DNA of 48,104 nucleotides from a virus. The notes under the pieces were generated by a model, which was given only the letters and a program-made list of their open reading frames with translations, made no database searches and had not been told where the DNA came from. The stretch spans positions 1 to 48,104 of IMG/VR virus record IMGVR_UViG_3300050821_024080; one strand, 5' to 3'. The position numbers were made by a program, and so were the translations under genes. Below are positions 32,347 to 39,526 of this stretch, in pieces (positions within the stretch are counted from its first letter, which is position 1; each line of letters opens with the position of its first letter).

Positions 32347-32796
32347 ATGAGCGACGATAATCGATCAAGGGTGCCCACCGCAACTAGCGAGGAGAGCGCC
32401 GACTTGGGACGGGTATCGGTTTCCGCGCGGGGCGAGCAGTGCGTTCTGTCCGATGCGGCGGCATGGCTGGAGGACGGGGTCTTTGTTATCCGTAGCACCG
32501 AGTTCGATGTGATGGCCGAGGATGAGGATTTCAAAGAGGCCCTCGACCTGTTCGCGAACCGCATATTCGACTATGCCGATATGTTGGGGACACTCGTTTC
32601 TGATAATCGTGCGACTCCCGCCGAGCGCGAGACACTTGCTGACCTGTCCTCCCGAGTGATACCGTGGATGACCGCAGTCGAACGAGCAAGCAACAGACTT
32701 CATTTCCGTCTACCAAGACTTAGAAATACACGCACAGGACATTGGCAACACCGCGCGACTCAAGCAAGCGGCTCTTCGCGGCTGTCCGTGGCCTAG
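32347..32796 (+). CDS. Hypothetical phage protein of the regulatory region
   Basis: This 149-residue product follows GGAAGG and the ATG at 32347. The middle is an alpha/beta unit (VLSDAAAWLEDGVFVIRSTE, EALDLFANRIFDYADMLGTL) somewhat like small HicB-type or binding domains, followed by a helical part (ATPAERETLADLSSRVIPWM). The final 30 residues overlap the next gene and look less ordered. It is probably expressed in the lysogen or under repressor control because of its place. No family assigned. Confidence 0.5.
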   Translation: MSDDNRSRVPTATSEESADLGRVSVSARGEQCVLSDAAAWLEDGVFVIRSTEFDVMAEDEDFKEALDLFANRIFDYADMLGTLVSDNRATPAERETLADLSSRVIPWMTAVERASNRLHFRLPRLRNTRTGHWQHRATQASGSSRLSVA

Positions 32797-33086
32797 CAGG
32801 AGACCCCCTCAGAAAAGTCACGCACGGCGAGCTCTTCCGTATAGAGGTCATGTCGGTCGACGGTCACCAGTACGCAGCGACAGTCCAGGTAGATACGCAC
32901 CGAAAGGTACCGAGCAAGGCGGCGATGAACGATCTTGCTGACCGCTGGCGTCTTCCCAGGGACACGATCGAGAGCGTCCTCGAGAGTTGGACGGGCGATC
33001 AGCTCAAGGCCCACCTGTCGGCCCTTACCCACGAGGAGCTGTGCTGTCGCGATCCGGTCGTGACTGAGGACGCGGAAGCGTCGTGA
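32742..33086 (+). CDS. Hypothetical phage protein, partner of the preceding gene
   Basis: The frame opens with a TTG at 32742 inside the previous gene; 114 residues follow. There is a beta unit (GELFRIEVMSVDGHQYAATV, QVDTHRKVPSKAAMNDLADR) and a final helix-turn segment (RLPRDTIESVLESWTGDQLK). The overlapping pair of small genes in the regulatory region has the layout of toxin-antitoxin or control modules. The residues do not match one I know. The start may be downstream of the one given, because no ribosome binding site is evident. Confidence 0.5.
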   Translation: MATPRDSSKRLFAAVRGLAGDPLRKVTHGELFRIEVMSVDGHQYAATVQVDTHRKVPSKAAMNDLADRWRLPRDTIESVLESWTGDQLKAHLSALTHEELCCRDPVVTEDAEAS

Positions 33087-33198
33087 GCCGCTGACTGTAG
33101 GGGTAGACTCCCTCGCGGTAGAGGCTGCTCCCATACGCGGTGCCCAAGCGGACACTTGGCGTACCATCCCCTCCGTTTGCTTCGGCGGCGGAGATGCG

Positions 33199-33233
33199 AT
33201 AGCCCCTCGATCTTCGGGTCGGGGGGCTATTTG
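33199..33233 (+). terminator. Intrinsic terminator
   Basis: ATAGCCCC (33199-33206) pairs with GGGGCTAT (33223-33230) and TTGCG follows. It ends the 32347-33086 pair. The surrounding gene-free stretch 33087-33412 also holds a CTCCG/CGGAG hairpin near 33171 and a CCAAG/CTTGG repeat near 33144-33159, and nothing else clear. Confidence 0.7.
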
Positions 33234-33412
33234 CGTTAAGGGCCAGCTAGGAGGGGCCGGCGAGCACAGACATCTATGGGGATGAATGGAACTACCGGCC
33301 CCTCCGACCTGACAACCAGGATCCGGATGGGCGGCGGTGAGCATACAGGACTTTGGTCCCAGGCGTGTGGCCCCTGGACTCAGATCCCAGGACCAGGCAT
33401 GTTTCTCATCAA

Positions 33413-33646
33413 ATGCCACCGCTCGATAAGCCGGACCCCAAGCTCGCTGACGCGATCCGCACGTTAAGAGCCACCAAGGGTGCGACCCAGGAGGATGTCG
33501 CCCATGCCGCCGGACTGACCAGCAGCTCTTATTCGAGGATCGAGCGGGGCTTGACGAACCCGGCGTGGACGACGGTGCAGCGGATCGCCAGCGCGCTCGA
33601 CGTCACACAGGCAGAGTTGGCCGCCGCGGCAGAACGCCAAACTTGA
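33413..33646 (+). CDS. XRE-family HTH regulator
   Basis: I place the start at the ATG at 33413 (MPPLDKPDPKLADAIRTLR); the earlier part of the frame has no ribosome binding site. The 77-residue product is a single lambda-repressor-type HTH: RATKGATQEDVAHAAGLTSS, SYSRIERGLTNPAWTTVQRI, ASALDVTQAELAAAAER. Small proteins of this kind act as Cro-like or antitoxin-type regulators. It is one of three XRE proteins in the prophage, and the only one away from the ci/cro pair. Its target is unknown. Confidence 0.75.
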   Translation: MPPLDKPDPKLADAIRTLRATKGATQEDVAHAAGLTSSSYSRIERGLTNPAWTTVQRIASALDVTQAELAAAAERQT

Positions 33647-33679
33647 TTGGCGCCACGATCTCTTTCGACTACTACGCGA

Positions 33680-33988
33680 TCATCCGCGATGCAGCTGGCG
33701 CAGCGGGGTGAGAATGAGTCCGCTCGGCGCCTGCAGATCGTCATCGGTCGGTTCGGAGTCGACGAGGGGCATCAGCTTCTCGGCGCCCGCTTCCGCGCCG
33801 TCACGGTGTCCCCGCCGGTACGCCTCATTGACCGCTTTGTTGTGCAGCTCCCACAGCATGAACTCAGCTACGTAGACGACGACCAGCAAGGTCGCCTGCG
33901 CTTCGACCCCGGACACGATGTGTGGCACGGCCAGGATGGGAAGCACGAGCTGCACGAGCCCCACGAGGATTTGTTGATGTAGACGCAT
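33680..33988 (-). CDS. Membrane protein of the lysogenic region
   Basis: The 102-residue product has two hydrophobic segments (ILVGLVQLVLPILAVPHIV and ATLLVVVYVAEFMLWEL), then a charged tail with RRGHRDGAEAG. The opposite-strand frame is a shadow. It lies 97 bases after the sigma-like gene on the same strand, so both may be on one transcript. A short intervening frame (MTPELERWLEKHADLAVPS) is too small to call. A phage membrane protein made in the lysogen could block superinfection; that is only a suggestion. Confidence 0.55.
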   Translation of the reverse strand: MRLHQQILVGLVQLVLPILAVPHIVSGVEAQATLLVVVYVAEFMLWELHNKAVNEAYRRGHRDGAEAGAEKLMPLVDSEPTDDDLQAPSGLILTPLRQLHRG

Positions 33989-34085
33989 AAGTTCGGATGG
34001 TACAGCCGTTGACCGGTTTACGAGGGAACGGCCAGGTCAGCGTGCTTCTCCAGCCAGCGCTCAAGCTCGGGCGTCATCTCCCACG

Positions 34086-35099
34086 TCAGTCATTATTTCC
34101 CCCTTTGGCTGTCGCATGGGTGCATCCGAGCTGTTGGCACTGTTCGCGGGCAGTCTCCAAGATCACGCGTGGGCTGCTTGTCCCGAACCGGCGCTGTAGT
34201 GTCGGATGAGAGGGCATCTCGCCCGGCATTTGGGAACGCCATTCTTTGCAGGTGGGGATGCGCTGTTCGCGGTGATACCACGCGCATAAGGCGCGCACGA
34301 TTTCTTCGGTAGACCAAATGATGGGCCGGTCGTAGGTGGGGGTCAGGCCGGCAGCCAGGAGAGCCTTATTCCAGCTCCCATAGAGTTTGACCGCTGTTCC
34401 TTGGGACGGGAGCGAGTGATTCCGGTTACTGTCGCGGTTGCGCGGTACCTTCCCGTGCCGTGCGTAGTAGCGCTTGATTGCGTCCACGACCATCGCGTGC
34501 GACCATCCCTCCGTCGTCACTGACGCGCGGGAGTGCCGCTTCACAAGGGCATATCCGTAGCTGTGAGGGACGCCCGTTAATACCTCTATATCGACATACG
34601 TGTGGCCCGCCTTGCGTAGTTCGCGGACATGTTGTACCTGTTGGTCTGTGTACTTGGCGCATTGGTGATTAGCACCGCGTGGGGCGATTCGTGGGCTAAC
34701 GCCCTGACGGGCAGCGTTGAGGACTCGCCGCCCATACGGGTCAGCCTCAAGTTCCGCGAGCTGTAGGTCCTCCTCGCCAACCATCGCGTTCTGGTCGGCC
34801 AAGGCTTCGAGCGAGTCTCCACGTCCTTTGTGCTCACGATCCCCATCTACGATCGCGTCCAGGGAGACAATGCCCTGTCTCTGGCGCCGTTCTCGCGCTT
34901 TCAGCGCCTTGAAGCGCGCTGTACCCTTGAGGTAGCCGCCGATCGGTCCGTCCTCGAGCTGGTCGGCCTTCCCAGCGACCGTGATCCACGCGTCAGATAG
35001 GGCGTCCTCGGCTTCCTCCCGGGTGTAGCCCATGCGGCGAATGTCGGCCACTAACCCCTCGAACTGGCCTGGGGCCAGCGATAGATCCCGGATGCTCAT
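34086..35099 (-). CDS. Sigma-region-2-like protein fused to two homing-endonuclease-associated (HNH) repeats
   Basis: The 337-residue product starts at an ATG with AAGGAGG just upstream. Residues 12-80 resemble sigma-70 family region 2 (YTREEAEDALSDAWITVAGK, PIGGYLKGTARFKALKARER). Residues 149-190 are an HTH-like unit (YTDQQVQHVRELRKAGHTYV). Two copies of the HNH-associated helical repeat follow, at 199-252 and 262-318 (VVDAIKRYYARHGKVPRN with LYGSWNKALLAAGL; IVRALCAWYHREQRIPTC with RRFGTSSP). There is no nuclease motif. It may be a phage sigma-like regulator that uses the repeats to bind DNA. Operator-like DNA lies upstream at 35250. Confidence 0.65.
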   Translation of the reverse strand: MSIRDLSLAPGQFEGLVADIRRMGYTREEAEDALSDAWITVAGKADQLEDGPIGGYLKGTARFKALKARERRQRQGIVSLDAIVDGDREHKGRGDSLEALADQNAMVGEEDLQLAELEADPYGRRVLNAARQGVSPRIAPRGANHQCAKYTDQQVQHVRELRKAGHTYVDIEVLTGVPHSYGYALVKRHSRASVTTEGWSHAMVVDAIKRYYARHGKVPRNRDSNRNHSLPSQGTAVKLYGSWNKALLAAGLTPTYDRPIIWSTEEIVRALCAWYHREQRIPTCKEWRSQMPGEMPSHPTLQRRFGTSSPRVILETAREQCQQLGCTHATAKGGNND

Positions 35100-35249
35100 G
35101 CGTGCCTCCTTGATCGGTGGAGGACAAACGCTACGCCCGGCGGTGGACGCACGACCATGTAGCTGCTGACGCTCTTGATCGGCTCGGGCGGCTGTCCGTT
35201 ACGGTGATGTAGTCGGACACCCCACACAAAACGTGCATGTGAGCAGGGA

Positions 35250-35263
35250 TTTTGAGCGAATAC
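35250..35263. promoter_or_regulatory. Operator-like site upstream of the sigma-like gene
   Basis: TTTTGAGCGAATAC resembles ATTTGAGCGCATAA (36805) and the reverse complement of the site at 36761. It lies about 150 bases upstream of the minus-strand gene starting at 35099 in a 260-base gap. Repression by the CI-like protein is suggested. No promoter boxes are obvious. Confidence 0.5.
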
Positions 35264-35359
35264 GCCGTGCAAGAGGGGTCGCAAAAGCAATGATTTCTCT
35301 CTCAATTGCGGGATCTCCTCACCACGGCGGTCTGCTGGTGCGCTAGACCTTGATCCCAC

Positions 35360-35713
35360 ATGAGCGAACGAACCAACACCCCGGTGGACGCACCGAAAGC
35401 TCTACAAGCGCACGACGGCGGTCGTACCGACGAGGCGAAGCGATGGGACGCCGACGCTGAGGCCGAAGTCGGGGCGTTTATTGCCCGGTTCCTCGCTGAG
35501 CATCCGGCTCCTCCGGGGTCGGCTGTTGCTCACGACCTCCGGTTGTGGGGAGATGCTCTTGAGCGGCGCCCAAGCTCGCCAGGCGGCTCTGGCAGCGGCG
35601 CGTCACTTGCGCGCCGTGGCGTAGCGTCGCTCTGGGCCGTTTTGTCGTCCACTAGCTCTTCGACGAGCGAGCGTAGGAAGCTCTGGATAGCAGGGTCACG
35701 AAGTATCGCTTGA
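35360..35713 (+). CDS. Hypothetical small protein, convergent with the repressor gene
   Basis: The ATG at 35360 opens 117 residues. The first 65 look like a real protein (MSERTNTPVDAPKALQAHDG, and AEAEVGAFIARFLAEHP with LRLWGDALERRP). From 35530 the gene overlaps the 3' end of the repressor on the opposite strand for 184 bases, where the sequence is Ser/Arg-rich. Either both genes overlap tail to tail, or only the first part is functional. It has no ribosome binding site of note. Function unknown. Confidence 0.4.
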   Translation: MSERTNTPVDAPKALQAHDGGRTDEAKRWDADAEAEVGAFIARFLAEHPAPPGSAVAHDLRLWGDALERRPSSPGGSGSGASLARRGVASLWAVLSSTSSSTSERRKLWIAGSRSIA

Positions 35714-36702
35714 ACCTCTGCCACCTCGTCGGTACTAAGACGTTCACCGCCGAGATATCGCTGGAGCAACTCCCGATCGAGCTTCTCGGCCGGAAAAGAT
35801 GTGTTCCTAACAGGGGGCTCGTCCAGTTCAAACTCTTGCCCAATCGCAGTCGCGTCGTCTTTGCGGCGACGCTCCCAGTCTGGATCCACCCAGAGCTCGA
35901 GCATCTCTATTGCGTGTCTCTCGTTCTCGGCATCCGCGAGGATCTCCCAGGCCACTTGCCCGTCGAGAGCCATCGTCAACAAGCCAGGGTGTACAGCGGT
36001 TGGCGGGTCACTTGCGCGGGATTGCGTAGCTCGCTCCTCGTCGCGATAGAAACCAATGATCGGGACCTTCTTGCCGAGTTCTCGGCGCGCCTCGGGGTTG
36101 CGCAGAACCGCGTCGATCAGTTCCTCCATCTCGCCTGTTTCGAGATCTTCGCCTGATGCAAGTCTCTGCGCAGCAAGCTCGACGCGCTTCGGCTTGGGTC
36201 GATAGGTCGCAAGCAGACGCTCTAGGCGAGCGTTTAGCTCCACTTGACTATGCCGCAGTGCCCCTTCACGCTCTGACAAGTACGCTAGTCGCTCAAGGGC
36301 CTCATTGTGGCGGTCATGGAGAGCGGCGGCTTCAACGCGGGTCCTCTCCAGGTCAGCCTCCGTCATAGAGCGCGCGCGGCGCAGATCGTTCATGGCGACC
36401 TCAATGTCGGGGACCGCCTCCTCGAGGACTAGGGCGGCGCCAGTCCAGCCGCCGACGAGAAACCACTCAGGGGTGTCGGTAATGGCGGCGACTCGTGAAG
36501 CCCAGTCGTAGACAGAACCCTTGACCCCGAGATCGTCATTCTCAAGTCGCCTAATGGTGGCCGCACTGACGGAGACTTCCGGGAATGCCACCGCAAGGCT
36601 TGAGGCCAATTGCCCTTGGCTAAGGCCGGCGTAGGCGCGCGCTGTCCGTACGCGCTGACCAAAGCCGCGCCTCGCCGAACCGATCTCGGGCGCGCTATCC
36701 AC
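35530..36702 (-). CDS. CI-like immunity repressor (XRE HTH, 390 residues)
   Basis: This protein probably maintains lysogeny. Residues about 14-60 form an XRE HTH (FGQRVRTARAYAGLSQGQLA, VSVSAATIRRLENDD). A coiled coil follows at about 105-165 (ARSMTEADLERTRVEAAALH), then a mixed C-terminal region with EELIDAVLRNPEARRELGKK and LVEELVDDK. No S24 peptidase or HExxH site is visible, so a RecA-driven self-cleavage switch is not evident. The start is a GTG at 36702, with a -10 (TACGAT) and -35 (TTGTCA) on the minus strand close enough for a leaderless message. A Cro-like gene diverges from it. Confidence 0.78.
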   Translation of the reverse strand: MDSAPEIGSARRGFGQRVRTARAYAGLSQGQLASSLAVAFPEVSVSAATIRRLENDDLGVKGSVYDWASRVAAITDTPEWFLVGGWTGAALVLEEAVPDIEVAMNDLRRARSMTEADLERTRVEAAALHDRHNEALERLAYLSEREGALRHSQVELNARLERLLATYRPKPKRVELAAQRLASGEDLETGEMEELIDAVLRNPEARRELGKKVPIIGFYRDEERATQSRASDPPTAVHPGLLTMALDGQVAWEILADAENERHAIEMLELWVDPDWERRRKDDATAIGQEFELDEPPVRNTSFPAEKLDRELLQRYLGGERLSTDEVAEVQAILRDPAIQSFLRSLVEELVDDKTAQSDATPRRASDAPLPEPPGELGRRSRASPHNRRS

Positions 36703-36856
36703 AGGAAATATCGTAGCGAGTCAGACCAGATCGTGACAACTTCTCTCCAGGCCGCGTGCCTTTTGTGCTCAAAATGAGGCTAGTAGCGAGGCTATTTGCC
36801 AACAATTTGAGCGCATAACATTGCCGCACTCTAGTCTTTCTGCTATCTTCGCGGTC
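36703..36856. promoter_or_regulatory. Divergent ci/cro control region with two operators
   Basis: On the minus strand TTGTCA (36739-36734), 18 bases, TACGAT (36715-36710) forms a promoter whose start would fall at the ci GTG. On the plus strand TTGCCG (36821-36826), 17 bases, TATCTT (36844-36849) places transcription at the cro ATG. Between them are the palindrome TTTTGTGCTCAAAA (36761-36774) and the related ATTTGAGCGCATAA (36805-36818) in inverted orientation. This is a lambda-like switch layout. Confidence 0.7.
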
Positions 36857-37099
36857 ATGCCTGCCCTAGCCACCGTGCCTCCAACGCCGCTACTCCTCCG
36901 TGAGAAGCGTCGCGATCTGGGGCTGAATATTGCGGAGGCGGCAGAGGAGGCCGGCGTCTCTAGGGGCACTTGGGCTGCCTGTGAGGCCGGAGTCAGTACC
37001 CCCCACCCGAAAACGGCCAAGGCCATATGCGACCTGCTGGGTTTGGTGCCTTCGCAGGTTTGGCCAGTAGTCACCTCAGGCGAGGGAGGCCATCGCTAG
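36857..37099 (+). CDS. Cro-like XRE HTH regulator
   Basis: I start at the ATG at 36857 because the predicted -10 TATCTT ends seven bases before it, and the TTG at 36821 would lie inside the -35 box. The 80-residue product has a compact HTH: LLLREKRRDLGLNIAEAAEE, AGVSRGTWAACEAGVSTPHP, KTAKAICDLLGLVPSQVW. It is divergent from the CI-like gene and heads the rightward early operon, the usual place for Cro. It presumably binds the same operators and turns down ci. Confidence 0.75.
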   Translation: MPALATVPPTPLLLREKRRDLGLNIAEAAEEAGVSRGTWAACEAGVSTPHPKTAKAICDLLGLVPSQVWPVVTSGEGGHR

Positions 37100-37227
37100 A
37101 TGACCCGAATGTCCACCACCACCTTGAGACGGCGGCCCGGATGTCGCTGTCGCCCTATCAACGCCGAGTGCACGCGGATGACAGTGCCGAGGGGCGTCGG
37201 TCTGGATGTTTCGGATCGACTGGCGAC

Positions 37228-37271
37228 AAAAAAACGCCCCCGGCACCTGTTTGGCGACTGGACCGGGAGCG
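37228..37271 (-). terminator. Minus-strand intrinsic terminator in the early leader
   Basis: AAAAAAA (37228-37234), CGCCCCCGG (37235-37243) and CCGGGAGCG (37263-37271) form a GC-rich hairpin followed by a seven-base T-run when read on the minus strand. It lies between cro and the early gene at 37296, whose start has AAAGGGG before it. It would block antisense reading, or be an RNA element of the early leader. The rest of the gap 37100-37295 shows no convincing gene. Confidence 0.65.
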
Positions 37272-37295
37272 TAACCGGACAAAGGGGAACCCCCA

Positions 37296-38186
37296 ATGCC
37301 TGTACTTCAGGATACACCAACCAATGGCTGTCTACGAGCAGCGCCGACACCTAGCGGGCTAAAGCGCACGATCACGCTGCCAGCCGTCATCCGCAAGGGC
37401 CTGTACGAAGATACGTTGCTCGACCTGGGCGGCTTCGCCGAGGACTTGTCGAATCTCTGCGACTCGATCTACTCGCCCAAGCACGCCATCGAGCTTGCCG
37501 GGGCCATCGGCAATTTTGATTCGTTTCGGCGAGTCCTCGACGCACTTGATTGGAAACCGGACGGTGGAGAGATCGAGGTCGAAGTCACCGATGATCTACG
37601 CGACGCGATGCACAACAATTTGCGTCACGAGATTCAGTCCGTCGAAGGCGCGCAAGAGGATTTGGACAAAGTTCCTACGGAGCTTAGTCGCAAGCGTCAC
37701 CTTCACAAGAAACAGGCCATCCTTGTGCAAGTCAAGGAAGTGTGCGAGCAGATCGCTTTCCCGACTGTCGTGCTCGATGCGCAACAGCGTGAGCACCTGC
37801 ACGACTACCTGACGCGCCGGTACGTCATGGAGGGTGAATCTATGGAAAGGCAAGAGACGACGGTTGCCGAGGTAAACACCACCGGCACGCGCCTAGCGGT
37901 CCTCGCGGCACTCGTCGAGCTGGCCGAAGGGGTACGCAAGAGTCTCGCCGGCATCGACCTTGACTCGCTCGACTGGCTTCTCGCCGCGCTGGAAAAGGAA
38001 ACAGCCGAGGTACTTGACGATGACAGGGACCAAATAGAGAAGGTCAAGACCGGCAACGCCGACTATCGGGTTGAGGGCATGAGCGTCGAGGACATGCTTG
38101 CCCAATGCGAGGGAATTCTCGCCAAAGACGAAGGCGGTCTAGCGTTCGTTCGGTGGATGCGCGAGCAGGTCAAGGAGGCACGATGA
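37296..38186 (+). CDS. Early phage protein, unknown function
   Basis: The 296-residue product starts at the ATG at 37296, with AAAGGGG about nine bases before it. It is acidic and helical (DTLLDLGGFAEDLSNLCDSI, LRHEIQSVEGAQEDLDKVPT, RLAVLAALVELAEGVRKSLA) with no clear metal or nucleotide site. The end overlaps the next gene (ATGA). It opens the early operon after cro. A host-takeover or DNA-metabolism role is common for genes here; nothing specific is visible. Confidence 0.7.
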   Translation: MPVLQDTPTNGCLRAAPTPSGLKRTITLPAVIRKGLYEDTLLDLGGFAEDLSNLCDSIYSPKHAIELAGAIGNFDSFRRVLDALDWKPDGGEIEVEVTDDLRDAMHNNLRHEIQSVEGAQEDLDKVPTELSRKRHLHKKQAILVQVKEVCEQIAFPTVVLDAQQREHLHDYLTRRYVMEGESMERQETTVAEVNTTGTRLAVLAALVELAEGVRKSLAGIDLDSLDWLLAALEKETAEVLDDDRDQIEKVKTGNADYRVEGMSVEDMLAQCEGILAKDEGGLAFVRWMREQVKEAR

Positions 38187-39526
38187 CAACCCACGCGCCC
38201 ATAGTGATCGACCTAGACGAGAAGCCGTATCGCAGCATCCTGTTTGAAGGGCTGTTGCGCCAGTACGAGACGATGACCGAAGAGCAATCGTTCAAAGATG
38301 GTAAACCCGAGGCGCCGGCACTCTGGCGGATCATCGGTGCGCCCGACCGCAAGGAGATAATGGCGAAGTGGCAGGAGCACGTTCGCCGTGCGAGCCTCCT
38401 GTGTGCGGGCATGGAAGAGTTGGCAGACCCGGAGTGCGACACCTTCACATGGCTGTTCGGGAACGCCGAGCTGATAGAGACAGTTCGACAGGCGCGCGGT
38501 GGCATTACTGAGTGGGTTGGCGAAGCTCCGTTGGATCGGTGGAGCGAATTGGCGGATGTGCTTACAACAGCCGACGCGATGCTCGCGGAGTACGACAAAT
38601 TCGATCCTGCTACCGAAGGGCAGCCGGACCCCCCAATGGCTCCCGAGGATGAGACGTGGACGCCACCCGAGGACGAGCCTGAGCCTACCGTGACGGTCGA
38701 GCGGGAGACGATCGTCAAGGGGAACGGCGCTGTGAAGCTACCGCAAGAGGACATCGCCGCGATCACGCGCACGCTCGACTCGCACATGATCGGTGAATTC
38801 GCGTTTGGCAGCTCCGACAGTTACGAGCTAACGCGAATGCTCGGCATCGAGGACGGCACACACGAACCCGATGGTGCAAAGTTCCGCCAAGTCGGCGACA
38901 AGCTGGCGCTCATCGGTCGCGTATTCGAGACGATGGCAAACAGGGAATACCCGTTTGACGACGAGGCGCAAGCACTACTGGCCGTCCTTTTGAAAGAGGC
39001 CGAATATGACGCGGAGACAGCCGATAACGAGCAGGACAAGGCAATCAACACAGGCCGAGCCGAGATTATGAAGCTCGTCGTCGAAACGGTCACTCGCGTC
39101 GGCTCAGAAGCCACCGCCAAGGCACAACCCGAGCCCGAGCGATATCTGTCGGTCGAGTATCAAGCGGCGGTGCTCAGGACGCTCGAAAGCTACATGCTCG
39201 GATTGAATCTCGACGAAAACATGGAGGCAAACCTCGGCATTGACGAAAAACTGAATGCCGACGCGCTGGATTCCTACGGTGGACGCTTCTCTCTGTATGC
39301 CCGCGTGCTGCGCGCGCTCGAACGGCGCCAATACCCCGAGGACGAGCAGGCGCTCGCGCTCTTGGGTGAACTGGTTGACGACGCCGCCCACGATGTGCAG
39401 ACCGCAATGGACGCCACGGACAGTCTGTTGTGCTCGGCACGCCGCGAGTTTGTGTCGATCCTCTACACGGGAATTAGGGGAAAGCTGGGGCTACCAAAGG
39501 ACGGGGCGAGGGAGGGGCGCGCATGA
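38183..39526 (+). CDS. Early phage protein with internal duplication
   Basis: I use the ATG at 38183 with AAGGAGG before it. The 447-residue product has an amino helical domain, an acidic Pro-rich linker (PPMAPEDETWTPPEDEPEPT) and two related helical domains. The first, near 193-306, has TLDSHMIGEFAFG, LALIGRVFETMANREYP and EAQALLAVLLKEAEYDAETA. The second, near 329-436, has TLESYMLGLNLDEN, FSLYARVLRALERRQYP and EQALALLGELVDDAAHDVQT. No enzymatic motif is seen. The partner genes are early and replication-linked. Its function is unknown, but the repeated helical unit suggests binding two copies of a partner. Confidence 0.7.
   Translation: MTTHAPIVIDLDEKPYRSILFEGLLRQYETMTEEQSFKDGKPEAPALWRIIGAPDRKEIMAKWQEHVRRASLLCAGMEELADPECDTFTWLFGNAELIETVRQARGGITEWVGEAPLDRWSELADVLTTADAMLAEYDKFDPATEGQPDPPMAPEDETWTPPEDEPEPTVTVERETIVKGNGAVKLPQEDIAAITRTLDSHMIGEFAFGSSDSYELTRMLGIEDGTHEPDGAKFRQVGDKLALIGRVFETMANREYPFDDEAQALLAVLLKEAEYDAETADNEQDKAINTGRAEIMKLVVETVTRVGSEATAKAQPEPERYLSVEYQAAVLRTLESYMLGLNLDENMEANLGIDEKLNADALDSYGGRFSLYARVLRALERRQYPEDEQALALLGELVDDAAHDVQTAMDATDSLLCSARREFVSILYTGIRGKLGLPKDGAREGRA

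Noticed and set aside
33130-33180. Possible tRNA near GGTGCCCAAGCGGAC
   Set aside because: No matching acceptor stem or T-arm could be drawn.
35096-35359. 87-residue minus-strand frame upstream of the sigma-like gene
   Set aside because: It covers the control region with an operator-like site and has no ribosome binding site or recognisable domain.
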